From assembly GCF_002198115.1 (NCBI RefSeq), contig NZ_NGNR01000002.1:248001-312000 (forward strand): a DNA stretch of 64,000 nucleotides, written 5' to 3'. The notes beneath the pieces were generated by a model. It saw only the letters and a list, made by a program, of their open reading frames with translations, was not told the DNA's origin and did not search any database. This DNA comes from Robiginitalea sediminis (GTDB lineage Bacteria > Bacteroidota > Bacteroidia > Flavobacteriales > Flavobacteriaceae). Every line of letters begins with the position of its first letter. Position 1 is the first letter of the stretch. This document shows, in pieces, positions 46,801-53,917 of the stretch. Both the position numbers and the translations under genes were made by a program.

Positions 46801-47247
46801 TTTGGCATCGTGAGCTACCTTTGGGAATTTGGCGATGGGTCAACCTCAGATGCCACGGACCCGGAGCATACCTTTACGGAAGCGGGCACCTATACGGTAG
46901 TCCTTACCGTTACCGATGGGGAGGGGCTGACCGATACGGCATCCCTGACTATTACGGTTACCGAAGCGGAGTCCATCAGCCTGGTAGCCATTAACCCGGT
47001 ACGCAACGGAGTAGCGGAAATCCAGGTATTGGGCCGTCCATCGGACCGGGTCATCACCGACATCCTGATCCACGATTACACCGGTAAGCTCGTAGGCCAG
47101 TTCGATCCGGAAGACGCCTCAGTCCGTCTGGGCAACGATGCTTTCCAGTTATCGGTATACAACGTGGGCCTCGGCTTGTATTTCGTTACATTCGAATTCG
47201 ACAATGGGGATCCGGAAATTGTGAAAATCCTGATCACCAACCCGTAA
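37891..47247 (+). CDS. Giant (3118-residue) T9SS-secreted multidomain surface protein
   Basis: After a signal peptide (cleavage near ARA31) the layout is: a sugar-dehydrogenase-like beta-propeller (about 35-580); a calcium-binding thrombospondin-3-like Asp-rich stretch (588-647); an unassigned, possibly lectin-like region (650-905); an Ig/cadherin-like domain; malectin-like domain 1 (about 1000-1173); a putative-Ig (He_PIG) domain; malectin-like domain 2 (about 1272-1445); another He_PIG; a kelch propeller (about 1548-1860); Ig-like domains; a carbohydrate-binding-like EAES module (about 2036-2229); one PKD; six REJ/K319-type repeats (about 2375-2940); a PKD (about 2944-3025); and a T9SS type A sorting domain at the end. 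It probably binds exported polysaccharide or neighbouring cells at the surface. The enzymatic role of the propeller is unknown. Confidence 0.9.
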   Translation: MKLKYPSQLPFSLLLLFLFAGLFKPSEARAQINFAQSELNFTVGNVSSGVTSLMYGPDGRLYVAEYPGTIKILTIQRNSATDYEVVAVESLSGVKDIVNHDDDGTPCSGALNDCTSRETTGLTVGGTAQNPVIYVSSSDFRIGAGGGGGNGDVDLDTNSGTITRFTWNGSSWDVVDLVRGLPRSEENHATNGLELTNINGTNYLIVASGGHTNGGAPSTNFVYTTEYALGAAILAVDLDMINSMSIQTDGNGRDYIYDLPTLDDPSRANVNGITDPDDPGYDGVDVNDPFGGNDGLNQAVVVPGGPVQILSPGYRNCYDLVVTQSGALYVTENGANQGWGGFPVGEGTANVTNEYDPAEPGSSSPTPDGEFINNLDHLELITTDLQSYAFNTFYGGHPNPVRANPNGAGLFTAPAPSGTAGAVFRTLTYDPDGSTPGSTTDPNIALPANWPPVPVANPVEGDWRGPGLNNPEGPNDAPVTTWGTNTNGIDEYTASNFGGAMQGNLLAGVNSGVIRRVQLNPDGSLQTLTNAFFSGIGGNALGVTCNSDTDAFPGTVWAGTLNGKIVVFEPQDFVECIAPGEPGYDANADYDSDGYTNQDEVDNGTDPCNGGSQPADFDKVAGAPLISDLNDTDDDADGIPDALDPFQLGDPAVGGSDAFELPLQNDLFNDQQGLGGIFGLGLTGLMNNGDTGANWLDWIDRRDDPNDPNPNDVLGGAPGLMTSHMTSGTALGATNTQEKGYQLGIQTDVNTGSFTAIGNLINLYGPLRIYGNTAAVGGELGHFIGDGTQSNYIKVVLTADGITALQEINDVPGTPVNITLAEADRPLNEMRFFFVVDPSNGEVVIQYAKDGGARQTVTTFTAQGTILNAIQSNAADLAVGFIGTSGTPGVELEGTWDFLNIIGEVPSVVQAIPDITRPINSADENYDLDQYFDDDNGTGNLTYSVSGNTNPNVGASISGNTLTLTYPGTTEVADITIRATDTDTFFVEQTFTVTVTDAPIVLYRVNTGGPALPAIDGGIDWEADLVSQISQYLSEAGNNRVFNSTVMPVDGSVNQATTPLEVYATERYDNIVGPPNMTYTFPVALNGNYEVRLYMGNSFINTSETGERIFDVAIEGKVLPLLNDIDLSGTYGHETGTVITHIVKVDDGNLDISFLHGAIENPLINAIEILDAPDDDTPIYVYQIEDQIGNTGQQLGGSLAVNANGGDGNLSYTATGLPPGLSIEPTNGQIGGTIEASAAAGSPYAVSITVDDSDGLTSDAVTIGFQWTVIDATAYRINAGGATVASADIYLDWEDNSVGGAQTGGNYFVNTGLKSALGGFSYDQRDASIPAYIDQATFDALFAQDRYDGPVAPEMEFTMPIGNGDYVVNLYLGNDFVNTSLPGQRTFDIFLEDGQVADDLDLITTFGHEVGGMLSFPVTVSDDVLNIRFGHVVENPSVRAIEVFVNTFANLSLNAIANQNNDGGDSVNFSVSASGGDPGENYSYYISGQPAGISINPATGQISGTVDLAAGFGGPGNNGVYTTRVSVLKPGSAPATQVFTWNVSQTLLWTDKGEDETYTARHECSFVQAGDKFYLMGGRENAQTLDVYDYSTDSWSSLVNSAPFEFNHYQAVEYQGLIWVIGAFKDNAFPNEVPADHIWMFDPANEEWIQGPEIPQARKRGSAGLVVYNDKFYVVAGNTDGHDGGYVAWFDEYDPATGTWTPLADAPRARDHFHAAVIGDNLYAVGGRLSGGGAGVFKPVIAEVDVFNFTSGTWSTLPAGQNLPTPRGAPVVANFNGKLIVAGGEVQNELVDGVNTDDALVITEEFDPATGTWSRLADLNFKRHGTQGIVSGNGLFVTGGSPNRGGGNQKNMEVLGLDAPVGTPSVASSLSVPASVVIADGATESIEVDITGGNQGVFIRSMSLVGANAADFSIVSGELTNALLPAGATHSVSVTLSGTGADRVANLVIDYGAVDSESITLTNSAALTVDVTNPGDQYNYEGDPVTLPVVASGPNSLTYAASGLPPDLSINPNTGVITGSISDGSGGGNAFNEQNGIVVIEAESGTLVPNWSTTTADGELGIIAGTNSFANQNGGTIPYQINISTPGVYRFIWNSFYSGPIATEENDAWLRFPNDANVWFFATDASAGNPGTEAEMIANIQGAQNEVVFPIGSGREGPTTTPNGAGANGYFKVYKSGGTSEVYEWEAFTSDNDGHNIYVYFANPGTYTMEISERSLGHAIDKIVLLKKDTQSGIVNNASALDALEESPTGGVGASIGSPYNVQVTVTDDVTSEQVTADFQWFIGQIGDLIAVPEANPISGEAPLTVQFTGSNSLDDVGVVSYAWDFKDGGTSTEADPQYTFNTPGTYDVDLTVTDGDSNTDTKSITIEVTTGPSQPPVADAGADQEITLPNNSGVLSGSATDPDGGTITAYLWTQQSGPSTATLSGENTAVLTASDLVEGTYVFRLTATDDEAETGFDEVTVTVLPEPLPPVVDAGADQEITLPTNSVVLTGTASDPDGGAIVTLAWTQESGPAAATLSGADTATLTASDLVEGVYVFRLTATDDESDTGFDEITVTVLPEPLPPVVDAGADQDITLPISSVVLTGTASDPDGGAIAAFVWTQESGPATATLSGADTATLTASDLVEGTYVFRLTVTDDEGDTAFDEVQVTVNAAVTQPPVADAGADQEIALPTNTVVLTGTASDPDGGTIVTYAWTQVSGPDAATLSGADTATLTAGDLLEGTYVFRLTVTDDEGETGFDEVTVTVLPESLPPVVDAGADQEIVLPADTAVLTGTATDPDGGNIVTYAWTQQSGPANATFTGADTETLTASGLQEGVYVFRLTATDDEGQTGFDEVTVTVIQTQPPVVEAGPNQTIALPVNSVFLNGTASDPDGGAIVTLAWTQESGPAAATLGGADTATLTASDLVEGTYVFRLTATDDEGETAFDEVTVTVNPETANAAPDAVAEGTPISGTAPLTVQFTGRNSTDDFGIVSYLWEFGDGSTSDATDPEHTFTEAGTYTVVLTVTDGEGLTDTASLTITVTEAESISLVAINPVRNGVAEIQVLGRPSDRVITDILIHDYTGKLVGQFDPEDASVRLGNDAFQLSVYNVGLGLYFVTFEFDNGDPEIVKILITNP
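45013..46710 (+). repeat. Six tandem REJ/PKD-type repeats within the giant gene
   Basis: Six units of about 282-285 bases (94-95 residues) follow one another. Each starts near PPVxDAGADQ-I-LP, passes through a TGTASDPDGG-like turn and a WTQ-SGP stretch, and ends EGTYVFRLTATDDE. They begin near 45017, 45298, 45580, 45865, 46147 and 46430. The DNA copies are similar but not identical, so the array could change length by recombination. At the cell surface it would act as a stalk. Confidence 0.85.
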
Positions 47248-47265
47248 AGGGTAAAGCCAATTAAC

Positions 47266-47297
47266 AAAAAGGCCTGAATACATTCAGGCCTTTTTTT
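47266..47297. terminator. Bidirectional Rho-independent terminator
   Basis: GGCCTGAAT and ATTCAGGCC (47271-47290) form a strong hairpin with an A run on the left and a T run on the right. It serves the giant gene from the left and the convergent CpsB-type gene from the right. Confidence 0.88.
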
Positions 47298-47310
47298 ATG
47301 GGGTAAAGTA

Positions 47311-48051
47311 TCAGTAAAAAAGTTCGATGGTCCGGTCTATTACCGGTCGCAATTGCTCCATACGCTTTTGGGGGAGCTGGATCCGCTTCAAAGCTTCGAA
47401 GTGCTTCATATTATGCATGTCCGATGCCAGGAAGTCCACAAGGCCTTCATCCAACAATTTAAAGGCCATCTGCTGAACCTGTTTTTCATAGTAATCCCCC
47501 AGAGACAGCATGTTGAGTTGAAACAGCATCCCCTTTGCTTTATACCGGGCATACTTCCCGGGGTCCCGGTGCAGGAACAGGTATCGCTCCGGGTGGGCCA
47601 GGATAGCCGTCAGGTTCCTGCGGGTCACAGCTACAATGGATTCCTTAAAATTGAGAGGGGGTTGTAAAAAGGACATTTCCACCAGGAGGTACCCACCGCG
47701 CATGGGCATATAGGCCTGGTTTTCCATCATGTCCTCGAAGCCATCATCGATCATATGTTCTGCGGAGGCCTCAATACTAATGTGGGTAAGCTTATGGTCC
47801 AATAAGGTGTCCAGCAGGGTTTCCCGCGCTCCGCGAATGGTTTCCGGAGTGTTGGGGTAGAGGGGCTTGAGGATATGTGGGGTGGTAATAAACCGCGTAA
47901 TCCCGATTTGCTCGAAGGCTCGAACCAGCTCCAGGGACTCCTCCGGGGTCTTGGCCCCGTCATCGATCCCTGGCAGGATATGGTTGTGGATATCTGCAAA
48001 GTGCCCCAAAAGGTCTACCAGGAAGTGCTTTTTACCGAAAAATTGGAACAT
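47311..48051 (-). CDS. CpsB/YwqE-type tyrosine-protein phosphatase (PHP family)
   Basis: This 246-residue protein is a metal-dependent PHP phosphatase that removes phosphate from the tyrosine cluster of Wzc-like kinases. The metal-binding motifs are D-I-H-N-H at 20-24, ITTPHI near 57-62, HPER near 150-153 and SDMHN near 208-212. It acts in the cytoplasm. Its partner Wzc is 9.7 kb away, on the other side of the giant gene and in the opposite orientation. It has its own TATTTTTG promoter element and shares the bidirectional terminator with the giant gene. Confidence 0.93.
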   Translation of the reverse strand: MFQFFGKKHFLVDLLGHFADIHNHILPGIDDGAKTPEESLELVRAFEQIGITRFITTPHILKPLYPNTPETIRGARETLLDTLLDHKLTHISIEASAEHMIDDGFEDMMENQAYMPMRGGYLLVEMSFLQPPLNFKESIVAVTRRNLTAILAHPERYLFLHRDPGKYARYKAKGMLFQLNMLSLGDYYEKQVQQMAFKLLDEGLVDFLASDMHNMKHFEALKRIQLPQKRMEQLRPVIDRTIELFY

Positions 48052-48071
48052 GTATGTCCGTTTTCAGCTAC

Positions 48072-48079
48072 CAAAAATA
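48072..48079 (-). promoter_or_regulatory. Candidate -7 promoter element for the CpsB-type gene
   Basis: The minus strand reads TATTTTTG, an exact match to TAnnTTTG, about 20 bases before the ATG at 48051. The leader would be very short. Confidence 0.5.
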
Positions 48080-48183
48080 ACGATAACCAGCGAACCGGAG
48101 AGGCACCTGGCCAAAATAGCAGGGTCCCCGACACGAGTGGTTAGTGCATCGTGCGGGGACCCAGCCGTCTGGTTGGAGCTATA

Positions 48184-50910
48184 CTAAGCCTCTTTCAAGG
48201 CTGCCTGGGCAGCAGCAACCCGGGCAATCGGGACGCGGTAGGGGGAGCAACTCACGTAGTCCAGTCCGGTCTGCTGACAGAAGGCTATGGACCTGGGTTC
48301 CCCGCCGTGTTCGCCGCAAATACCCACTTTAAGGCCCGGCCTGGCCTTGCGGCCGCGTTCGGTGCCTAACTGGATGAGTTGGCCCACGCCCTCGGCATCG
48401 AGCACTTCGAACGGGTCGTGCTTGAGGATCCCTTTCTCCAGGTATACGGGCAGGAATTTGCCGGAATCGTCCCGGGAATACCCGAAGGTCATCTGGGTCA
48501 GGTCGTTGGTGCCGAAGGAGAAGAAATCCGCATGTTTGGCAATGGCGTCTGCCACCAGGGTAGCCCTGGGGGTTTCCATCATGGTGCCCACTGCATAGTC
48601 CACCCGGTCTTTGCGCTGGCGGAATACCGCTTCTGCCGTATTATCGATAACCTTGCGCTGCTCGATAAACTCGGCCACCGTTCCCACAAGAGGAACCATG
48701 ATTTCTGGTTTGGTCTCGATCCCTTCCTGCTTCACGTTGAGGGCAGCCTCCAGGATGGCGCGGGTCTGCATCTCGGTGATTTCCGGGTAGGTATTACCTA
48801 ATCGGCAGCCCCTGTGGCCCAGCATGGGGTTGAATTCCTCGAGCTCGGCAACTTTGTTCTTCACAGCAGCCAGGGAAATATGCAGGTCTTCTGCCAAATC
48901 CTTCTGCGTAGCCAGCTGGTGGGGTACAAACTCGTGCAGGGGCGGGTCCAGCAGACGGATGGTTACCGGACATCCGGCCATGGCACGGAAGATACCCTCG
49001 AAGTCGGTGCGCTGCATGGGCAGGAGCTCCTTAAGGGCCTGGCGCCTGCCTTTTACGGTGTCGGCCAGGATCATTTCACGCATGGCTTTGATACGGTCTG
49101 TTTCAAAGAACATGTGTTCGGTCCGGGTCAGTCCGATACCGGTAGCCCCAAAACTCCGGGCTACTTCGGCATCTTTGGGCGTATCTGCATTGGTTCGCAC
49201 CTGCATGCGCGCATATTTGTCCGTCAGGGTCATCAATTCGGCAAATTCGCCGCTGACTTCCGGCTCTTTGGTACCAACCTTGCCATCGAGGATATTCCCT
49301 GTGGAACCGTTGATGGAAATCCAATCCCCTTCATGGTAGAGGTGGTCTCCCACTTGCATGGTCCGGGCCTTGTAGTTGATTTTCAAAGCCCCGGCCCCGG
49401 AGACACAGCACTTGCCGATACCCCTGGCCACAACGGCCGCGTGGGAGGTCATCCCGCCCCGGGCAGTCACAATACCGCGGGCAATATTCATCCCTTCCAC
49501 ATCTTCCGGGGAGGTTTCAATCCGTACGAGGATACTGTTTTTGTACTTGACGGCCTCATCTGCAAAGAAGACAATCTGTCCGGTTGCCGCCCCGGGGGAA
49601 GCCGGGAGCCCCTGTGCCACCACTTCGGCCTCCTTCAGTGCTTTCGGGTCGAAAATGGGGTGCAGAAGTTCGTCCAGTTTGATGGGCTCTATCCGCTCCA
49701 GCGCGGTCCTCTCGTCAATAAGGCCCTCTTCCAGGAGGTCCATCGCGATTTTGACCATGGCTGCACCGGTGCGTTTCCCATTTCGGGTCTGCAGAATCCA
49801 AAGCTTGCCTTGCTGGATGGTAAATTCCATATCCTGCATATCCTTGTAATGGGTTTCCAGGATATTCTGATACTGGAAGAGTTCCTGGTAAATCTCAGGC
49901 ATAAGCTCCTCCAGGGAGGGATACTTTTCGCTGCGTTCCTCTTCCTCAACCTGTGCCAGTTCAGCCCAGCGCTTGGAGCCGAGCAGGGTAATCTGCTGGG
50001 GTGTGCGAACCCCGGCTACCACATCTTCGCCCTGGGCATCGATCAGGTATTCCCCGTTGAATTTATTCTCACCGGTACCGGCATCCCGCGTAAAGCATAC
50101 CCCGGTTCCGGAGTCTTTACCCATATTTCCGAAGACCATGGCCTGCACGTTAACGGCAGTGCCCCAGTCGTCCGGGTACCCGTTCATTTTACGGTAATAT
50201 ATGGCCCGGTCCCCGTTCCAGCTGTTGAAGACGGCCAGGATGGCGCCCCATAACTGGTCCCAGGGATTGGTCGGGAAGGCTTTGCCTGTGCGTTTTTTAA
50301 CGATATCCTTGAAGTCGTAGACCAGATCCTGCAGATCCTGAACAGTAAACTGGGTATCGTGCTCTATGCGGCGCTTGTCCTTCAGGTGGTCGATGATTTC
50401 TTCAAAGGGATCCAGATCCTCCTTGGTGGCGGGTTTAAGCCCCATCACCACGCTACTGTACATCTGGATAAACCGGCGGTAGGAATCCCAGGCGAAGCGC
50501 TCGTTGCCGGTCATTTTAATGACGCCCTTAATGGATTCGTCGTTGAGGCCGAGGTTCAATACGGTATCCATCATCCCGGGCATGGAAACCCGGGCACCGG
50601 AGCGTACGGAAAGTAAAAGGGGGTTGTCGTCGTCCCCGAATACAGCCCCCATGATCTCTTCAATGCGGTGGATGGCCTGGCGCACATCCTCCTCGATCCA
50701 TTCTACCACGGCATCCTTGCCTTGTTCATTGTACCGTGTGCAAACTTCGGTGGTAATGGTAAACCCGGGGGGTACCGGGATACCGATCCGGCTCATTTCA
50801 GCCAGGTTGGCACCCTTGCCACCCAGCAGGTTTTTCATTTCGCGGCTGCCGTCGGCCTTTTTGTCTCCGAAGGTGTACACGCTCATGGATTTCTCTGTAA
50901 GTGTTTTCAT
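48184..50910 (-). CDS. ppdK: Pyruvate, phosphate dikinase
   Basis: PpdK interconverts pyruvate, ATP and phosphate with PEP, AMP and pyrophosphate, serving gluconeogenesis or glycolysis. At 908 residues it is full length. The N-terminal ATP-grasp domain has GGKGANLAEM near 29-38; the central phosphohistidine domain has GGMTSHAAVVARG near 482-494 with the catalytic His; and the C-terminal TIM barrel ends with the CGEHGGEP motif near 863-870. I use the ATG at 50910; MSVYTFGDKK eight residues later is also possible. It is transcribed alone, and long open frames on the opposite strand are codon-bias shadows. Confidence 0.98.
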   Translation of the reverse strand: MKTLTEKSMSVYTFGDKKADGSREMKNLLGGKGANLAEMSRIGIPVPPGFTITTEVCTRYNEQGKDAVVEWIEEDVRQAIHRIEEIMGAVFGDDDNPLLLSVRSGARVSMPGMMDTVLNLGLNDESIKGVIKMTGNERFAWDSYRRFIQMYSSVVMGLKPATKEDLDPFEEIIDHLKDKRRIEHDTQFTVQDLQDLVYDFKDIVKKRTGKAFPTNPWDQLWGAILAVFNSWNGDRAIYYRKMNGYPDDWGTAVNVQAMVFGNMGKDSGTGVCFTRDAGTGENKFNGEYLIDAQGEDVVAGVRTPQQITLLGSKRWAELAQVEEEERSEKYPSLEELMPEIYQELFQYQNILETHYKDMQDMEFTIQQGKLWILQTRNGKRTGAAMVKIAMDLLEEGLIDERTALERIEPIKLDELLHPIFDPKALKEAEVVAQGLPASPGAATGQIVFFADEAVKYKNSILVRIETSPEDVEGMNIARGIVTARGGMTSHAAVVARGIGKCCVSGAGALKINYKARTMQVGDHLYHEGDWISINGSTGNILDGKVGTKEPEVSGEFAELMTLTDKYARMQVRTNADTPKDAEVARSFGATGIGLTRTEHMFFETDRIKAMREMILADTVKGRRQALKELLPMQRTDFEGIFRAMAGCPVTIRLLDPPLHEFVPHQLATQKDLAEDLHISLAAVKNKVAELEEFNPMLGHRGCRLGNTYPEITEMQTRAILEAALNVKQEGIETKPEIMVPLVGTVAEFIEQRKVIDNTAEAVFRQRKDRVDYAVGTMMETPRATLVADAIAKHADFFSFGTNDLTQMTFGYSRDDSGKFLPVYLEKGILKHDPFEVLDAEGVGQLIQLGTERGRKARPGLKVGICGEHGGEPRSIAFCQQTGLDYVSCSPYRVPIARVAAAQAALKEA

Positions 50911-51120
50911 ATCCCTAAAGCATTAAGATGCTGTGTATTTAGGGGTAAAGGTACGGGCACTGCTACGGGGAGAACATGATAAAAATCAGGAACCTCTGTG
51001 GGGATTCCTTTCCTACTTGAGAGGCTTTGGGTTAGCTTATACACGTGTGTTGGGGATACCATTGATCCTGCTAAATGAGGCCTTTGGTCCAAAAGCCGGG
51101 GGATATGGGGTAAAATGCGC

Positions 51121-51128
51121 TATTTTCG
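51121..51128 (+). promoter_or_regulatory. Weak -7 promoter-like element before the orphan sulfotransferase
   Basis: TATTTTCG differs from TAnnTTTG at one position and lies about 23 bases before the ATG at 51151. It is the best candidate in the gap to ppdK. Confidence 0.3.
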
Positions 51129-51150
51129 CTAATCAAAACCAGAGTGTATT

Positions 51151-51933
51151 ATGGTTCAGAGATTCAAGCAGTTTATTGTACGTACCCCATTACATCGGAT
51201 GGCCATTGAGATGAAGGCCTACTGGATTTCCAGGAATTGGGTACGCGAAAATGACAAAATCCTGAACAATAAGACGGTATACTGTATTTCTCCCTATAAA
51301 ACAGGAACCACCTTTCTGGCCAGCAGTTTTGATGACGCCGTCTCCATGCACGAACCCTTGCATTTTACCTCCATACGGAAACTGAATGAGAACTTCGGCA
51401 AGTACTTTGTGCGCAGGCTCAACTCCCTGGATTTGAAATTGGAGTGCTCCGGCTTTCTTTCGGCCTATGTGGAGGAACTGGCAAAAGACCCTGTTGCGAG
51501 GGAACTTACCTATATATGTGTGCTGCGCAAGCCTTCGGCCTGGGCAACTTCAGTGGTCAACCACCACCAGGTTGTAAAAGAAGGCCGGCAGCATTTTTTC
51601 TGGGGCAATGAACTCTTCTGGAAGGAACATGTAGGGGTGGACCTTGCCAACTTTTTCCATTTCAACGACACGGAAAAGCAGCAGCTTGTTGAGAACCTGA
51701 TCTCCTATTATATGGACTTTACCGAGAAGACCAGGGCGCTCAGGAATGTGCATTACGTCTGGCTTCAGGATTTAAAGGACTTCCTGCCCGAAGTTGGCGG
51801 GATGATAGGGGAGGTACCCAAGCTAGAAAAATCCCGCCAGAATAAGGCCCGAAAGCACGCTTTTGTGTACGAGAACGAGGAAGTAGACCTGGCCTATGAG
51901 CAGTTGATCAATGATTTGAGGGCAGCGGTTTAG
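51151..51933 (+). CDS. Orphan sulfotransferase-like P-loop protein
   Basis: This 260-residue protein has a sulfotransferase-type phosphosulfate loop (SPYKTGTTFLASSF at 47-60) and a matching VLRKPSAWATSVV stretch near 125-137 in place of the usual RDP motif. The remaining helical core is divergent, so PAPS binding is likely but not certain. It would be cytoplasmic. It is not in an operon with sulfur genes, lying between ppdK and mnmE. It might use the same PAPS pool on a separate acceptor, or be another P-loop transferase. Confidence 0.75.
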   Translation: MVQRFKQFIVRTPLHRMAIEMKAYWISRNWVRENDKILNNKTVYCISPYKTGTTFLASSFDDAVSMHEPLHFTSIRKLNENFGKYFVRRLNSLDLKLECSGFLSAYVEELAKDPVARELTYICVLRKPSAWATSVVNHHQVVKEGRQHFFWGNELFWKEHVGVDLANFFHFNDTEKQQLVENLISYYMDFTEKTRALRNVHYVWLQDLKDFLPEVGGMIGEVPKLEKSRQNKARKHAFVYENEEVDLAYEQLINDLRAAV

Positions 51934-52024
51934 CCTCCGGGATTAGCAGGACCTCAGCATTAATATTAGAGTTGGGCAGACGTTGCCTGAACTTTCTTTC
52001 GAACCCCCGGTTGAGGGCCAATTG

Positions 52025-53413
52025 CTACTTACCGATACAGAAATTCGCAAAGATATTCCCCAGTAAATCGTCCGTAGTGATTTCCCCGGTTATGGCACCG
52101 AGGTGATGCAGGGCGGTACTGATATCTACCGAAAGCAGATCCGATGGGATCCCGGCCTCCATTCCGGCCTTCACATGCTCTACCGCTTCCAGGGCCCCGG
52201 CCAGGGCCTGGTAATGCCTGGAGTTGCTGACCACCGGGTCGTCGTTGCCCAGGTTCCCGAAATGGATCAGCCCCAGGAGTTTTTCCTGCAGCTCCCGCAC
52301 CCCTTCGCCTTCCCTGGCAGACAGGAATTGGGCCTCCGGCAAAACAGACAGGATCTGTTTCCGCTCATCGGGGCCCAGCAGGTCGCATTTGTTTATCAGG
52401 AGGATTATAGGTTTCTCGGGATAGGTTTCTTTCAGGGTTTCCACCTCAGCTCGAGCTGACTTCAGGGTATTGGCCTTAAGTTCTTTCCCGTCTTTCATGT
52501 ATATGACAATCCGTGCCTGCCCCAGTTTTTCGTAAGTCTTGCGGATGCCTATGTGTTCTATAGCATCCGAGGTTTCACGGATTCCTGCCGTATCGATAAA
52601 GCGAAAGCCAATCCCCCCCAGCACAATTTCGTCCTCAATGGCATCGCGGGTGGTCCCGGCAATATCGCTTACGATGGCGCGCTCCTCCTGCAAAAGGGTG
52701 TTCAGCAGGGTAGACTTACCCACATTGGGTTGCCCGGCAATGGCTACGGGAATTCCTGTTTTGATAGCATTCCCGGCAGCAAAGGAATCGATCAGGCGTT
52801 TGAGCAGCAGGCTCAACCGGTCTAACAGGTCCATAAATGCCGCCCGGTCTGCGAATTCTACGTCTTCTCCGGAGAAGTCCAGTTCCAACGTAATCATGGA
52901 AGCAAAATGGATGAGCTGGTCTCGGAGACCTTTGATCTGGGAGCTGTACCCGCCCCGCATCTGCTGGAGGGCAATCCGGTGGCTCGCCTGGTTTTCTGAG
53001 GCGATGAGGTCAGCCACTGCCTCGGCCTGGCTCAGGTCCATCTTCCCCGAGAGGAACGCCCGAAGCGTAAATTCCCCGGGTTCTGCCATACGGCAACCTG
53101 CATCCAGGAACAGGCGGATGACTTCCTGTTGGATGAAGGTGGAACCGTGGCAGGAGACTTCCACCACATCTTCCCCCGTATAGGAGCGGGGGGCGCGGAA
53201 TACCGAAACCAGGACCTCATCCAGCATACGGGTTTTGGCATAAAGGTGGCCCAGGTGGATGGTATGCCCCGGGCAGTCCGCAAGGGGTTTGCCGCTGACC
53301 GCCTTAAAGTGCGACCCGGCCAGGGCTATGGCATCCGGACCAGACAGGCGCACTACGGCTATGGCCCCGGAACCCGGGGGCGTAGCCAATGCTACTATGG
53401 TATCTTGTCGCAT
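52025..53413 (-). CDS. mnmE: tRNA uridine-5-carboxymethylaminomethyl modification GTPase MnmE
   Basis: MnmE, with MnmG, modifies U34 of certain tRNAs in a GTP-dependent reaction. The ATG at 53413 gives 462 residues starting MRQDTIVALATPPGSGA, the standard start; a longer frame upstream reads through the promoter. It has the folate-binding N-domain, a helical domain, the inserted G domain (GQPNVGKS near 224-231, DTAG in the switch region, NKCDLL) and the C-terminal CIGK with the essential cysteine. A TACTTTTG promoter element lies about 26 bases upstream of the ATG. Confidence 0.98.
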   Translation of the reverse strand: MRQDTIVALATPPGSGAIAVVRLSGPDAIALAGSHFKAVSGKPLADCPGHTIHLGHLYAKTRMLDEVLVSVFRAPRSYTGEDVVEVSCHGSTFIQQEVIRLFLDAGCRMAEPGEFTLRAFLSGKMDLSQAEAVADLIASENQASHRIALQQMRGGYSSQIKGLRDQLIHFASMITLELDFSGEDVEFADRAAFMDLLDRLSLLLKRLIDSFAAGNAIKTGIPVAIAGQPNVGKSTLLNTLLQEERAIVSDIAGTTRDAIEDEIVLGGIGFRFIDTAGIRETSDAIEHIGIRKTYEKLGQARIVIYMKDGKELKANTLKSARAEVETLKETYPEKPIILLINKCDLLGPDERKQILSVLPEAQFLSAREGEGVRELQEKLLGLIHFGNLGNDDPVVSNSRHYQALAGALEAVEHVKAGMEAGIPSDLLSVDISTALHHLGAITGEITTDDLLGNIFANFCIGK

Positions 53414-53438
53414 CATGAGCCATTTTGGGTATTCCGTG

Positions 53439-53446
53439 CAAAAGTA
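53439..53446 (-). promoter_or_regulatory. Candidate -7 promoter element for mnmE
   Basis: The minus strand reads TACTTTTG, identical to the element before the epimerase operon. It supports translation from the ATG at 53413, since an upstream start would lie outside the transcript. Confidence 0.55.
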
Positions 53447-53543
53447 CGACGAATCGGCCAATACCTGAGAGGTCAGGAGATTACCCTGTAACAAACTGTC
53501 TTTGGTTGCGACCTATAAGCGTATCATCGTAAATCAATCAAAA

Positions 53544-53906
53544 ATGGAAGTCGTATCACAATCCGGTCTCAGGGAGGACCGGCCGCTACTCTCCCTGACA
53601 CACCTCAGCCAGCTGTTGTCCTACATCATCGGTTTCGGGGGGTTTATCGTTCCACTTGTAATCTGGCTCACCGCCCGCAACCGGGTGGCAGACCTCGATG
53701 TTCACGGGAAAGCGATTATAAGCCTGCAACTGAGTTTACTCATTTATTTTATCCTAAGTATCCCGGCTATTCTCTTGCTTGGTCTGGGGATTCTGACCCT
53801 AATCGGAACTGTGGTGCTCGGTTTTGTCCTGCCTATAGTAAATGCGGTCCGGGCCAGTAACGGGGAAGCCCCCAGCTACTTTATGACCATACCTTTTTTC
53901 AGGTAA
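53544..53906 (+). CDS. DUF4870 family membrane protein
   Basis: This 120-residue protein has three hydrophobic spans: about 17-36, 55-75 and 78-98. The pattern LTHLSQLLSYI, FGGFIVPLVIWL and the HGKAIISLQLS stretch (family: N...Q) are typical of DUF4870 proteins, which have no known function that I can state. I use the ATG at 53544; an upstream TTG at 53502 adds unlikely residues. It diverges from mnmE with only about 130 bases between the start codons. Confidence 0.82.
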   Translation: MEVVSQSGLREDRPLLSLTHLSQLLSYIIGFGGFIVPLVIWLTARNRVADLDVHGKAIISLQLSLLIYFILSIPAILLLGLGILTLIGTVVLGFVLPIVNAVRASNGEAPSYFMTIPFFR

Positions 53907-53917
53907 GCCCGGGTGCT

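Noticed and set aside
48814-50253. 479-residue plus-strand frame opposite ppdK
   Set aside because: It lies fully inside a full-length PpdK and shows no recognisable domains; it is an antisense shadow.
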